Shown here one piece after another: positions 53,049-61,892 of a DNA stretch of 64,000 nucleotides (positions within the stretch are counted from its first letter, which is position 1; the number at the start of each line of letters is the position of its first letter). The stretch spans positions 1,612,001 to 1,676,000 of the forward strand of contig NZ_PYYB01000001.1 in the NCBI RefSeq assembly GCF_003044185.1. The letters are read 5' to 3'. The stretch comes from Paraconexibacter algicola. Lineage in GTDB: Bacteria > Actinomycetota > Thermoleophilia > Solirubrobacterales > Solirubrobacteraceae. Both the position numbers and the translations under genes were made by a program. Below the pieces are notes generated by a model. The model was not told the DNA's origin and searched no databases. It saw only the letters and a list, made by a program, of their open reading frames with translations.

Positions 53049-54569
53049 TCACGCGCCTGCCGGTAGCTCGGCGGAGAGGGTCCTCGGGGCCCGACGCGGA
53101 GCCCAGGCTGCGCAGATCGCGGCGCAGACGACCATGATCGCGACCATGACCAGCGAGGTCTGCTGCATGCCCTGCGCGTACGCCTCGCGAGCGCTGGTGG
53201 CGATCGCGGCGCCCTCGGGCCCGGCCGTCGCCGCGATCTGGAGCGCTGCGGCGACCGACTCCCTCGCGGCCTCGCGCACCGGCGCGGGAAGGACCTCGGT
53301 GGCTGCCCGCATCTGGTCGGAGTAGATACCCGACAGCAGCCCTCCGAAAAGGGCCACGCCGAGCGTCGTGCCGACCTCGCGTGTCGTGTGGTTGACCGAC
53401 GCGGCGACCCCCTGCTTGCTCGCAGGGACGTTTGAGATGATCGCCTCGGTACAGGGAACCATGGCGAGCCCGAGGCCCGCGCCGATCGTGATGGTGGTGG
53501 CGTAGAGCGTCAACACGGGCCCGTCGGCCGAGACGGTCGCGAGGATCGCGAACCCCGCGGCGTTCAGCAGGCATCCGACGACGACGATCGCGCGCAGGCC
53601 GAAGCGCTCGGTGGCGCGTCGGGCGACGATCGTGATGGGGATGATCGAGATCGCGGTGGCCCCCATCGGCAGAGACGCGACGAGCGCGGAGTCGCCGAGG
53701 ACGATCTGCTGGAACGGGATGATCAGGTACGCGAGGCCGTAGACCGCGGCGAACGCCATGAACACCGTGAAGGCGGCGACGCCGAACGCGCGATCGGAAA
53801 ACACGCGGACATCGAGCAGCGGCTGGCGGCGGCGGAGCTGCAGCGCCACGAACAGCACGGTCGCCACGACCCCGAGGGCGAGCGCTCCGACAATGACCGG
53901 GTCGGTCCAGCCGTCGATTCCGGCCTGGATGAAGGCGTAGACCAGGGCCGCGACGGCGACGATCGACGCGAGCGCCCCCCAGAGGTCGAGTGCGGGGGTC
54001 TCCTCGTCGCGGGACGTCGCGATCGTCGGTGCGGCGGCCAGGACGATCACCCCGCCCACGAGGATGCTCCAGAACGCCGACCGCCATGAGAAGAACTCCA
54101 GCAGCACGGCCGCGAGCGAGCCGCCGAGCACGCCGGCGATCGTGAACGCGGCGGTCCACGTCGACACACCGCGGTCCCGCATCTCGGGCGGGAACGTGCT
54201 CGTGATGAGCGACAGCGTCGACGGAAGGATCAGCGCGGCGCCGACGCCGAGCACCGCCCTCGCTCCGATCAGCCCGCCCGGCGTGTCCACGAGCTGCAGG
54301 ACCACCGCGCCGAGGACGAACACCGCGAGGCCGACGATCATCACGCCGCGCCGCCCGAACCGATCACCCAGAGCGCCGGCTGGCAGGAGCAGTCCGGCCA
54401 TCACGAGGGTGTAGATGTCGATCATCCACGTGAGCTCGGTCTGGGTCGCCCCGACGTCGCGTGCGATCTCCGGGCCGGCGATGTACAGGGAGGTGATCGA
54501 AGCGATGACCAGGCTGACCGCCGCGCAGAGGACGACAAGCGCCCACGTGGCCCGCCGGGGAGTCAGCAC
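53049..54569 (-). CDS. MFS multidrug-type exporter (DHA2-like)
   Basis: A 506-residue 14-helix major-facilitator exporter. Early helices are TWALVVLCAAVSLVIASITS and MIDIYTLVMAGLLLPAGALG. Motif A is GDRFGRRGVMIVGL and the motif C region is GVLGGSLAAVLLEFFSW. The frame extends upstream to 54830, but GTG 54569 overlaps the end of the oxidoreductase gene (stop 54563-54565), which indicates coupling. The C-terminal helix SLVMVAIMVVCAAICAAW is followed by a short basic tail. With the luciferase-like enzyme it forms a two-gene operon divergent from a TetR. Confidence 0.88.
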   Translation of the reverse strand: MLTPRRATWALVVLCAAVSLVIASITSLYIAGPEIARDVGATQTELTWMIDIYTLVMAGLLLPAGALGDRFGRRGVMIVGLAVFVLGAVVLQLVDTPGGLIGARAVLGVGAALILPSTLSLITSTFPPEMRDRGVSTWTAAFTIAGVLGGSLAAVLLEFFSWRSAFWSILVGGVIVLAAAPTIATSRDEETPALDLWGALASIVAVAALVYAFIQAGIDGWTDPVIVGALALGVVATVLFVALQLRRRQPLLDVRVFSDRAFGVAAFTVFMAFAAVYGLAYLIIPFQQIVLGDSALVASLPMGATAISIIPITIVARRATERFGLRAIVVVGCLLNAAGFAILATVSADGPVLTLYATTITIGAGLGLAMVPCTEAIISNVPASKQGVAASVNHTTREVGTTLGVALFGGLLSGIYSDQMRAATEVLPAPVREAARESVAAALQIAATAGPEGAAIATSAREAYAQGMQQTSLVMVAIMVVCAAICAAWAPRRAPRTLSAELPAGA

Positions 54570-55606
54570 GACGCGTCCGCGGCGAGCACCGGACGGAACG
54601 CATCGACGACGCGGCGAACGGCGTCCATGCCCGCGCCGGCGAACGCGGGAGGCCACAGCAGCGTCGTCTCGTAGACCCCGGCCCACCGCTCCGCGTACCG
54701 CGCGCGGACCTCGTCCGGCGTACCGGCGAGCGCGATCGTGTCGAGCATCTCGTCGGGGACCGCGTGCACCGCGGACTCGAAGTCCCCCGCCATCCACAAG
54801 TCCCGGATCCGCTCGGCGTGCTCCTCCCACCCGTGATGGCGGTGGATCACGCGGTACGTCTTCACCGTGGAGTTGAACGCGACCGTCGCCCTGGCGGCGA
54901 GGCGCGCGGCGTCACGGTCCTCATCCACACTGCACGTCAGGTACCCCGCGATCGGCACGGCCGAGTCACGGCCCGCGAGCTCCGCCCCCTTCCCGAGCGC
55001 GGGGCGCACGACGTCCCGGACGTACTCAGCCGTGAAGAGCGGATGCCCCACCAGGCCGTCACCGACGCGCCCCGCCGCCTCGATCATCCGCGGGTTGACT
55101 CCGGCGAGGTAGATCGGGAGGTCGACCCGCGGCGGTGGAAGCACCGAGGCGGTCGGCTTGCAGTGCAGCCGGTAGAAGCGCCCGTCGTGCGCGATCGGAC
55201 CCTCGTGCAGGCGGAGGACCCGGCGGATCAGCGGCACCAGCTCCTCCATCCGCGGGGCGGGATGCTCACCATCGAGGCCGTGCCAGTCCTGCTGCATCCG
55301 GCGCGTCCCGGTACCCAGGCCCAGGACCAGGCGCTGATCGCACAGCTCGTCGAGATCGCGTGCCTCGGCAGCCCAGACCAGCGGCGTGCGCCCGAAGGCG
55401 TAGGCGATCGCCGACCCGACGGTGATCCGCGTCGTGGCCGCAGCCATCGCAGCGAGCGACAGCGTGGCCGACCGGTCGTAGAACTCCGTCGCCCAAGCAG
55501 AGCTGAACCCTGCCTCCTCCGCGAGCTTCGCGCTCTCGGCGATTTCGCGCAGTCCGCCGCCGCCGGTGATCAGCAGGCCGAGGCCCCGAGTGTCTGCCTG
55601 TGTCAT
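54563..55606 (-). CDS. Luciferase-like monooxygenase/F420-dependent oxidoreductase (LLM class)
   Basis: A 347-residue TIM-barrel flavin/F420 enzyme. Family marks are AKLAEEAGFSSAWATEFYD, TRITVGSAIAYAFGRTPLVW, the ARDLDELCDQRLVLGLGTG turn and YLAGVNPRMIEAAGRVGDGL. In actinobacteria this subfamily mostly uses F420H2 to reduce or oxidise hydrophobic compounds. The ATG has TAGGCT 6 nt upstream and no ribosome site (leaderless). It is divergent from the TetR at 55684 and is followed by the overlapping MFS gene, a detoxification-style layout. Confidence 0.88.
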   Translation of the reverse strand: MTQADTRGLGLLITGGGGLREIAESAKLAEEAGFSSAWATEFYDRSATLSLAAMAAATTRITVGSAIAYAFGRTPLVWAAEARDLDELCDQRLVLGLGTGTRRMQQDWHGLDGEHPAPRMEELVPLIRRVLRLHEGPIAHDGRFYRLHCKPTASVLPPPRVDLPIYLAGVNPRMIEAAGRVGDGLVGHPLFTAEYVRDVVRPALGKGAELAGRDSAVPIAGYLTCSVDEDRDAARLAARATVAFNSTVKTYRVIHRHHGWEEHAERIRDLWMAGDFESAVHAVPDEMLDTIALAGTPDEVRARYAERWAGVYETTLLWPPAFAGAGMDAVRRVVDAFRPVLAADASC

Positions 55607-55683
55607 CGCAACAGCCTAGACCGAAAATTCGGCAGTTGGTGAAATTTATCCGCGGACGCGGTCACGCCGTACGCTCCCTCCGC
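55607..55683. promoter_or_regulatory. Divergent LLM/TetR promoter region with inverted repeat
   Basis: The minus-strand -10 is TAGGCT (55618-55613) and the plus-strand -10 is TACGCT (55670-55675), each 6-8 nt from a start codon. Between them is the inverted repeat CCGAA-AA-TTCGG (55621-55632), directly followed by CAGTTGGTG (55633-55641). This is a probable TetR operator that controls both directions. Confidence 0.55.
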
Positions 55684-56259
55684 ATGTCGGGAAACGCAGC
55701 CAGGACGACGAAAGGCCGGACGACCATGCTGCGCATCCTCGACGCCGCCGAGGCTGTCATCGCGGAAGAGGGGCACTCGCGCGCTACGACCCGACGGATC
55801 GCGGCCGAGGCCGGAGTCGACAAGCGTGTTCTCGCCTACTACTTCGAGTCGCGAGAGGCACTCCTTGCCGAGGTCGTCGGCCGTACTGCCGGTAGGGTCG
55901 CCGCCACCATCGAGCACGAACTGGCAGCGGTCCCCGCCGCCGAGCGGTCCGAGGCCCGCTTGCTGACCGCGGTCTGGGAAGGGATCTGCTCGGAGCCCGC
56001 GCTGGTCAAAGCGTACGTGGTGATCCTCGCGAGCGACGAGACGGGCGTCCGCGAGGTCGTCGACGGCATGACCCGCGACTACACGGATCTGCTTCGTCGC
56101 GAGCTTGTCGCGCTCGGCCAGGCGCCGGAAGCGGCCGAAGATGTTGCCCCGGCCATGACCGCGATGGTGCGTGGACTCCTCCTGTCATGGACGGAAGGCG
56201 AGTCGCAGTCGTCGATCAGAACGACGATCGCAGCCGTCGGCCGCCGCATCCGTCGGTGA
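55684..56259 (+). CDS. TetR-family repressor
   Basis: A 191-residue TetR regulator. The helix-turn-helix is MLRILDAAEAVIAEEGHSRA, TTRRIAAEAGVDKRVLAYYF and ESREALLAEVV. It belongs to a different TetR branch from the pair at 48209 and 52344. The frame is open from 55600, but ATG 55684 follows a TACGCT -10 box by 8 nt and gives a normal length. It probably represses the divergent oxidoreductase-MFS operon. The next gene on this strand (ALDH) is 132 bp away with its own ribosome site. Confidence 0.87.
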   Translation: MSGNAARTTKGRTTMLRILDAAEAVIAEEGHSRATTRRIAAEAGVDKRVLAYYFESREALLAEVVGRTAGRVAATIEHELAAVPAAERSEARLLTAVWEGICSEPALVKAYVVILASDETGVREVVDGMTRDYTDLLRRELVALGQAPEAAEDVAPAMTAMVRGLLLSWTEGESQSSIRTTIAAVGRRIRR

Positions 56260-56391
56260 TGGCGCGGGAGCGACGTCAGCCCGCACGCCCCACCCCGAAG
56301 GTGGCACGCATCTCCCCCGGGGGACGGTGGTGTCCCCGGGTGCACTCGGGGAGGCTGGGGATGTTCATCCAGGAGCAGAGGAGAGACCCCA

Positions 56392-57912
56392 GTGGCGACC
56401 GTTGGCGTGAAGCACCATCAGATGTTCATCGACGGGCAGGACGTCGATTCCGACCAGGTCTTCGAGATCCGGCACCCCGCGACGAACGAGCTCGTCGTGA
56501 CCATGGCCAAGGGCACGGTGGAGCACGCCGACCAGGCCGTCGAGTCCGCCAAGAAGGCCTTCGAGTCCGGCGTCTGGGCGAACAAGCCCAAGGAAGAGCG
56601 CGCGGCGATCATGCGCGAGATCGGCAACCGCATCGCCCTCGAGCTCGAGGAGTTCATCGAGGACGAGATCATCTGCAACGGCGCGACCGTCCGCCAGGCG
56701 ACCGGCTTCCACGTCGGCCTCGCGTCCGGCCACTTCCTCTACTTCGCCGACCAGGCGGAGCAGTACGAGTTCGAGCGCGACGTCCCGACCGTCGCCTACC
56801 CGACGATGTCGATGAACCGCGTGCGCCGCGAGCCGATCGGCGTCTGCGCCGCGATCGTCCCGTGGAACTTCCCGCTGGTGCTCGGCATCTGGAAGATCGG
56901 CCCGGCGCTCGCCGCCGGCAACTCGATCGTCGTCAAGGTCGACGAGAAGACCCCGCTCTCGCTCCTGCGCCTAGCACGCCTCGCGCACGAGTGCGGCGTC
57001 CCGCCCGGCGTCTTCAACCTCGTGTCCGGTGAGGGCAAGGAGGTCGGCGCGCGCCTGGCCTCGCACCCGGACGTCGGCAAGGTCGGCTTCACCGGCTCCA
57101 CCGCGGTCGGCCGCGAGATCATGAAGCTCGCCTCCGGCACCGTGAAGAAGGTGACGCTCGAGCTCGGCGGCAAGGCGCCGACCATCGTGCTGCCAGACGC
57201 CGATCTCGACATCACCGCCGACGGCGCCCTGTTCGGCTGCATGCTCTACAGCGGCCAGATCTGCGAGTCGTCGACGCGCATCCTGGTCCACGAGTCGATC
57301 CACGACGAGCTCGTCGAGCGCATGGTCAAGCGCGCGTCGACGATCAAGCTCGGCGACCCGGCCGACTACGACACGGACATGGGCCCGGTCGTCTCCGAGC
57401 GCCAGCGCGACCGCATCGTCGACTACATGGAGAAGGCGAAGGCCGACGGCGCGACCGTCGCGCTGGGCGGCAACGCCGCGACGGTCGAGGGCTTCGAGGG
57501 CGGCTGGTGGATCGAGCCGACGATCTTCACCGACGTCACGAACGACATGCAGATCGCCCGCGAGGAGATCTTCGGCCCGGTCATGGTCGTCATCAAGTAC
57601 TCGACGGTGAAGGAGGCGATCGCGATCGCCAACGACTCGAGCTACGGCCTGACGGCCGGCGTGTGGTCCACCGACTACGAGGCCGCGGTCGAGGTCGGCA
57701 ACCAGCTGCAGGCCGGCACGATCTGGATCAACAACTGGCACCAGGTCGACCCGGCGCTGCCGTTCGGCGGCTACAAGCAGTCCGGTGCGGGCCGCGAGCT
57801 CGGCGAGGGCGCCCTCGACGAGTACACCGAGGCCAAGCACATGCACGTCGACCTCACGACGTCGCTGGATCGGCACATCTTCGACATCCTGCTGTCGACG
57901 CCCGCCGAGTAG
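56392..57912 (+). CDS. Aldehyde dehydrogenase (NAD(P)+-dependent)
   Basis: A 506-residue ALDH that converts an aldehyde to the acid. The catalytic Cys291 is in YSGQICESSTRI and the general-base Glu257 in VTLELGGKAP. The cofactor loop GFTGSTAVGREI and the C-terminal oxyanion region LPFGGYKQSGAGRELGEGAL are normal. The start is GTG 56392 with GAGGAGAG 8 nt upstream. It would take the aldehydes made by the alcohol dehydrogenase or GMC enzymes of the window. It is followed 21 bp later by a CoA transferase, so the acid may be activated by CoA transfer. Confidence 0.93.
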   Translation: MATVGVKHHQMFIDGQDVDSDQVFEIRHPATNELVVTMAKGTVEHADQAVESAKKAFESGVWANKPKEERAAIMREIGNRIALELEEFIEDEIICNGATVRQATGFHVGLASGHFLYFADQAEQYEFERDVPTVAYPTMSMNRVRREPIGVCAAIVPWNFPLVLGIWKIGPALAAGNSIVVKVDEKTPLSLLRLARLAHECGVPPGVFNLVSGEGKEVGARLASHPDVGKVGFTGSTAVGREIMKLASGTVKKVTLELGGKAPTIVLPDADLDITADGALFGCMLYSGQICESSTRILVHESIHDELVERMVKRASTIKLGDPADYDTDMGPVVSERQRDRIVDYMEKAKADGATVALGGNAATVEGFEGGWWIEPTIFTDVTNDMQIAREEIFGPVMVVIKYSTVKEAIAIANDSSYGLTAGVWSTDYEAAVEVGNQLQAGTIWINNWHQVDPALPFGGYKQSGAGRELGEGALDEYTEAKHMHVDLTTSLDRHIFDILLSTPAE

Positions 57913-57933
57913 GGCCTGCGATCCTCGGCGGCC

Positions 57934-59121
57934 ATGCCCTGGCCGCCGCCCGATCCGTCCGACGCCCGCGGGGGACCCCTCGCGGGCGTCCGCGTGCTGG
58001 ACCTCTCCCGCATCCTCGCGGGCCCGTTCAGCGCGCAGATCCTCGCCGACCTCGGCGCCGACGTCATCAAGGTCGAGCGGCCCGGCGTCGGCGACGAGAC
58101 CCGACGCTGGGGCCCGCCGTTCGCGCCCGGCGGGGACGCCGCGTACTTCCACGTCTGCAACCGCGGCCGGCGCGGCATCACGGCCGACCTCGCCGCGCCG
58201 GACGGCCGCGCGCTCGTCCTGCAGCTCGTCGCCGACGCCGACGTCCTCGTCGAGAACTTCCTCCCCGGCGCGATGGACCGCTTCGGCCTCGGCGACGAGG
58301 CGCTCACCGCGGCCAACCCCCGGCTCGTGCACGCGGTGATCTCCGGGTACGGCAGCGACAGCTCGCGCGCGGCGTGGCCGGCCCTCGACTTCGTCGTGCA
58401 GGCGCACGCCGGGATCCTGTCGGTCACCGGGCCGGACGCCGACACGCCGACGAAGGCGGGCGTGCCGATCGCCGACCTGAGCGCGGGCCTGTACGCGACG
58501 ATCGGCGTGCTCGCGGCACTGCGCCGCGCGGAGGCGACCGGCCGCGGCGGTCGCGTGGAGGTGTCGCTGGCCGAGGCGTGCGGCTCGCTGCTCAGCAACC
58601 AGGCCGCCAACCACCTCGTCGGCGGCGCGACCCCCCGGGCCCTGGGGAACGCGCACCCGAGCATCGCGCCCTACGAGGTGCTGCGCACGCAGGACACGCC
58701 GATCGCCCTGGCAGCGACCTCCGATCGCCAGACGGCGCGGCTGTTCGCCGTGATCGGCGCGCCGGAGCTCGCCGACGACCCGCGGTTCGCCACGAACGCC
58801 GACCGGGTCCGGCACCGTGGCGCGCTCGCGGCCGCGATCGAGGCCCGCCTCACGGGGCGCCCGTGCGCCGAGTGGGTCGTCGCGCTCAACGAGGCCGGGG
58901 TCGCGGCCGCGCCGATCAACACGGTCGCCGGGATGCTCGCCGATCCGGACACGCGCGCCGGGCTCGTCACCGCGGTGCCCGGTGCCGACGGTGGCGAGGT
59001 CGCGCAGCTGCGCACGCCGATCCGGCTGGACGGGGCGCCGCTGCCGCCCGCGGCCCGCCCGCCCGGGCTCGGCGAGCACGACGCCGCGGTGCGCGCCGCG
59101 CTGCGCCGCTCCGGCACCTGA
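57934..59121 (+). CDS. CaiB/BaiF family CoA transferase
   Basis: A 395-residue class III CoA transferase that moves CoA between carboxylates. Family marks are GVRVLDLSRILAGPFSAQIL at the N-terminus, LGADVIKVERPGVGDETR, VLVENFLPGAMDRFGL and the conserved GVPIADLSAGLYA with the probable catalytic Asp. Length is normal. It begins 21 bp after the ALDH gene on the same strand. It could load the acid made by that enzyme with CoA, or form part of an AMACR-like branched-chain route; the group also contains racemases, so the exact reaction is open. Confidence 0.9.
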   Translation: MPWPPPDPSDARGGPLAGVRVLDLSRILAGPFSAQILADLGADVIKVERPGVGDETRRWGPPFAPGGDAAYFHVCNRGRRGITADLAAPDGRALVLQLVADADVLVENFLPGAMDRFGLGDEALTAANPRLVHAVISGYGSDSSRAAWPALDFVVQAHAGILSVTGPDADTPTKAGVPIADLSAGLYATIGVLAALRRAEATGRGGRVEVSLAEACGSLLSNQAANHLVGGATPRALGNAHPSIAPYEVLRTQDTPIALAATSDRQTARLFAVIGAPELADDPRFATNADRVRHRGALAAAIEARLTGRPCAEWVVALNEAGVAAAPINTVAGMLADPDTRAGLVTAVPGADGGEVAQLRTPIRLDGAPLPPAARPPGLGEHDAAVRAALRRSGT

Positions 59122-59212
59122 CGCGCCCGGTCCGTCGCGGCGCGCCGTGGACCGCTGATCCTTCCCCGAAGGACCAGGCGTCCACTCGGCCGTGCCGCGC
59201 GCGATCCGGCGG

Positions 59213-59218
59213 TACAGT
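59213..59218 (+). promoter_or_regulatory. -10 box before GAF-LuxR gene
   Basis: TACAGT lies 26 nt before the GTG at 59245, followed by the strong ribosome site AGGAGGAGAGG. This promoter is of the leadered type, unlike most others here. Confidence 0.4.
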
Positions 59219-59244
59219 CGGAGGCTCAGGAGGAGAGGAGCGCC

Positions 59245-60396
59245 GTGCCCACGCTGGACAACTGGACCCCGAAGGGCCCGCCGATCGCCGACCAGGGGAT
59301 CCGCGAGCGGCTCGCCGCGCTGCTCGACCGCGCCGTCGCGCTGCTGCCCGCGGTCGCCGAGGAGCCCCCGGCGTTCCCGCGGGACATCGACGACGCCCTC
59401 TCGACGCTCGACGCCCTGATCGCGCTCGTGCGCGAGCTGCCGACCGAGGTCGCCGAGCGCGGCGACCTGCTCGGCGACCTGCGGGAGATCCACGGCGACC
59501 TGCGCGAGCACCGGGTCCTGCGCCGCTACGACGCGATGGCCGGCATCCAGCGGGCGCTCTCGCGCCTGCGCGGGATCACCAGCCCGGACGAGATGCTCCA
59601 GCGCGTCCCGGAGGAGCTCTGTCGCGGCCTGGGCTTCGACCGCGCGATCATCTCGCGGGTCGAGGACTCGATGTGGATCCCGGTGAAGGTCCACATCAAC
59701 GGCGACGAGGCCTGGGCGAAGCGGATCCTCGAGGCGGCGTCCGAGCCGCAGCCGCTGGACCACATGCTCATCGAGTCGGAGATGGCCCGCCGTCGCGCCC
59801 CGCTGCTGGTCCGCGACGTGCAGGAGTCCGAGCACGTGCACCAGCCGATCGCGTCGGTGTCGGACAGCCGCTCCTACGTGGCGGCGCCGATCATGCCCGA
59901 GGGGCACGTGATCGGGTTCTTCCACGCCGACTACTACCTCTCCCAGCGCCACGCCGACGAGATCGACAAGGACGTGCTGTTCGCGTTCGCCGAGGCGTTC
60001 GGCTACGTGTTCCTGCGCGCGGTGCTCGCGTCGCGGCTGAAGGCGCAGGGCGACCAGGTCCGGGCGATGGCCGCGTCCCTGGAGGCGGTCATCGACGAGA
60101 TCCGCGAGTCCGAGGTGCGGATGACGGGGGAGAGCCATCCGGCGCCCGAGGGCGGGCCGCGGCTGGCGCCGCCGTCCCCCGGCGACCACCGGCTGCACTC
60201 GCTGCTGACGGCGCGCGAGCTCGAGGTCCTGTCGCTGCTGGCGGCGGGCGAGACGAACGCGGCGATCGGCACCCGGCTGGTGATCAGCGAGGGCACGGTG
60301 AAGTCGCACGTCAAGCACATCCTGCGCAAGCTGCGGGCGGCGAACCGGGCCGAGGCGGTCTCGAAGTACATGCGGCTGTCGGGCCGCGCCGCCTGA
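59245..60396 (+). CDS. GAF-domain LuxR-type transcriptional regulator
   Basis: A 383-residue paralogue of the regulators at 2850 and 4639. The helical N-terminal 110 residues (LRELPTEVAERGDLLGDLRE) precede the GAF-like sensor (LGFDRAIISRVEDSMWIPVK, LIESEMARRRAPLLV, SYVAAPIMPEGHVIGFFHAD). The C-terminal LuxR helix-turn-helix reads LLTARELEVLSLLAAGETNA and TVKSHVKHILRKLRAANRAE. The GTG start has AGGAGGAGAGG upstream. The gene ends 38 bp before a P450 gene in the same direction, which suggests that this regulator controls the P450. Confidence 0.88.
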   Translation: MPTLDNWTPKGPPIADQGIRERLAALLDRAVALLPAVAEEPPAFPRDIDDALSTLDALIALVRELPTEVAERGDLLGDLREIHGDLREHRVLRRYDAMAGIQRALSRLRGITSPDEMLQRVPEELCRGLGFDRAIISRVEDSMWIPVKVHINGDEAWAKRILEAASEPQPLDHMLIESEMARRRAPLLVRDVQESEHVHQPIASVSDSRSYVAAPIMPEGHVIGFFHADYYLSQRHADEIDKDVLFAFAEAFGYVFLRAVLASRLKAQGDQVRAMAASLEAVIDEIRESEVRMTGESHPAPEGGPRLAPPSPGDHRLHSLLTARELEVLSLLAAGETNAAIGTRLVISEGTVKSHVKHILRKLRAANRAEAVSKYMRLSGRAA

Positions 60397-60427
60397 CCGT
60401 GACATTTGATCTGTAACGGTCTACGCT
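60395..60427 (+). promoter_or_regulatory. P450 promoter overlapped by a 27-bp dyad
   Basis: GTGACA (60399-60404, -35-like), a 17-bp spacer and TACGCT (60422-60427) end 7 nt before the ATG at 60435, so the mRNA is leaderless. The dyad GACCGT-n-ACA ... TGT-n-ACGGTC (60395-60421, 7-nt centre) covers the -35 and spacer. Its position suits a repressor or a MerR-type activator; a MerR gene lies beyond the P450 gene. Confidence 0.6.
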
Positions 60428-60434
60428 GTGGGGC

Positions 60435-61877
60435 ATGGCGACGACCCTGCCCCCCCGGACCCCGGACCTCCGCGCGCCCGACGGCGCCCTCCAGCCGTCC
60501 CCGGCCGGCCTGCTGAGCGAGCTCGACCCGGCCGCCGCCGCGCGCCTGCGCCCGGCGCCGACGATGCCCGGTCCGCCGATCCTCCAGGCGATCCGCTTCG
60601 GCCGCCGGCCGATGCCGTTCCTGTTCGGCGGCCGCAACGCGCACGGCCCGACGTTCGCGTTCCGCATCCCGGGCCGCGCACGGCCGTTCACGGTCGTCAC
60701 GCACCCCGACCACGCCAAGGCGCTGTTCACCGCGCCGTTCGAGCGCGTGCCGTCGGTGACCGCCGAGTCGCCGCTGCGCCCGATCTGCGGCGAGTCCGTC
60801 CTCACCAGCAACGGCCAGCGGCACATGCGCCAGCGCCGCCTGCTGCTGCCGCCCTTCCACGGCGAGGCGATCGCCCGCTACGCCGCGGGCATCGAGGAGA
60901 TGATCCACCGCGAGCTCGACGCCTGGCAGGTCGGGACCGTGTTCCCGCTCGCCGCGCGCATGCAGGCCGTCACCCTCGACGTGATCATGGCCGGCGTCTT
61001 CGGCGTCGAGGGCCAGCCCGCCCCGGGCACCACCGAGCGGCGCCTGCGCGACGCCACCCGCCGGGTCCTGCGCTTCAGCGAGACCCCCGCCTTCGCGCTC
61101 CTCGAGCTGCGCAACATGGGCCGGCTCGAGACGCACGGGATCATGAAGCGGATCCTCGACCGCGTCGACGCCCTCTACTTCCAGATCATCCGCGAGCGCC
61201 GCGCCACCCCCGAGCAGCAGCGCGGCACCGACGTGCTCTCGCTGCTGCTGAGCGCCACCGACGAGGACGGCCAGACGCTCACCGACCAGGAGATCCGCGA
61301 CGAGCTCATCACGCTCGTGCTCGCCGGTCACGAGACGACCGCCAACCAGCTCGCGTGGACGTTCGAGCGGCTCACCCGCACCCCCGACGCGCACGCCACG
61401 CTGAAGGACCTCGTCCGCCGCGACGACCCGGCCGCCGACGCGTACGTGGAGGCGACCGTGCACGAGGCGATGCGCGTCCGGCCCGTCATCTCGATGGTCG
61501 GTCGCATCATCCAGGAGCCCTGGTACTTCGGCGACCACGTCGTCGAGGCCCGGACCCCCGTGGCCGTCGGCAGCGTCCTGATCCACCACCGCGAGGACCT
61601 CTACCCGCAGCCGTTCGCGTTCCGGCCCGAGCGGTTCCTGCGCGAGGACGGCACGTTCCAGAAGCCCGGCACCTACACGTGGCTGCCGTTCGGCGGCGGC
61701 ACCCGCCGCTGCCTCGGGGCCGCGCTCGCGATGGCCGAGCTGCGGATCGTCGTCAAGGCGATAGCCCAGCGCGTCGACCTCGAGGCCACCACGCCGGAGG
61801 CCGAGCGCGAGTTCCACCGCAACGTCACGACGATCCCGCGACAGGGCGGGCGCGTGCGCGTCGCCGCGGTGCGCTGA
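60435..61877 (+). CDS. Cytochrome P450
   Basis: A 480-residue P450. The I-helix motif is LVLAGHETTANQLAW (A-G-x-E-T-T), the K-helix is EAMRVRP and the heme loop is FGGGTRRCLGAALAMAEL with axial Cys426. The pattern (RPERFLREDGTFQKPGTYTW, long N-terminal Pro/Ala-rich lead) resembles the CYP110-like and fatty-acid/terpene P450s of actinobacteria and cyanobacteria. No redox partner is encoded beside it. It is convergent with the MerR gene, 15 bp away. The substrate is unknown. Confidence 0.9.
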   Translation: MATTLPPRTPDLRAPDGALQPSPAGLLSELDPAAAARLRPAPTMPGPPILQAIRFGRRPMPFLFGGRNAHGPTFAFRIPGRARPFTVVTHPDHAKALFTAPFERVPSVTAESPLRPICGESVLTSNGQRHMRQRRLLLPPFHGEAIARYAAGIEEMIHRELDAWQVGTVFPLAARMQAVTLDVIMAGVFGVEGQPAPGTTERRLRDATRRVLRFSETPAFALLELRNMGRLETHGIMKRILDRVDALYFQIIRERRATPEQQRGTDVLSLLLSATDEDGQTLTDQEIRDELITLVLAGHETTANQLAWTFERLTRTPDAHATLKDLVRRDDPAADAYVEATVHEAMRVRPVISMVGRIIQEPWYFGDHVVEARTPVAVGSVLIHHREDLYPQPFAFRPERFLREDGTFQKPGTYTWLPFGGGTRRCLGAALAMAELRIVVKAIAQRVDLEATTPEAEREFHRNVTTIPRQGGRVRVAAVR

Positions 61878-61892
61878 CGGGGCGTCGGCGCG

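Noticed and set aside
56971-60405. Very long minus-strand open frame opposite ALDH, CaiB and GAF-LuxR genes
   Set aside because: Its translation is Arg/Asp/Val-rich without domain motifs, and it lies antisense to three well-supported genes. Long antisense frames are expected at this GC content.
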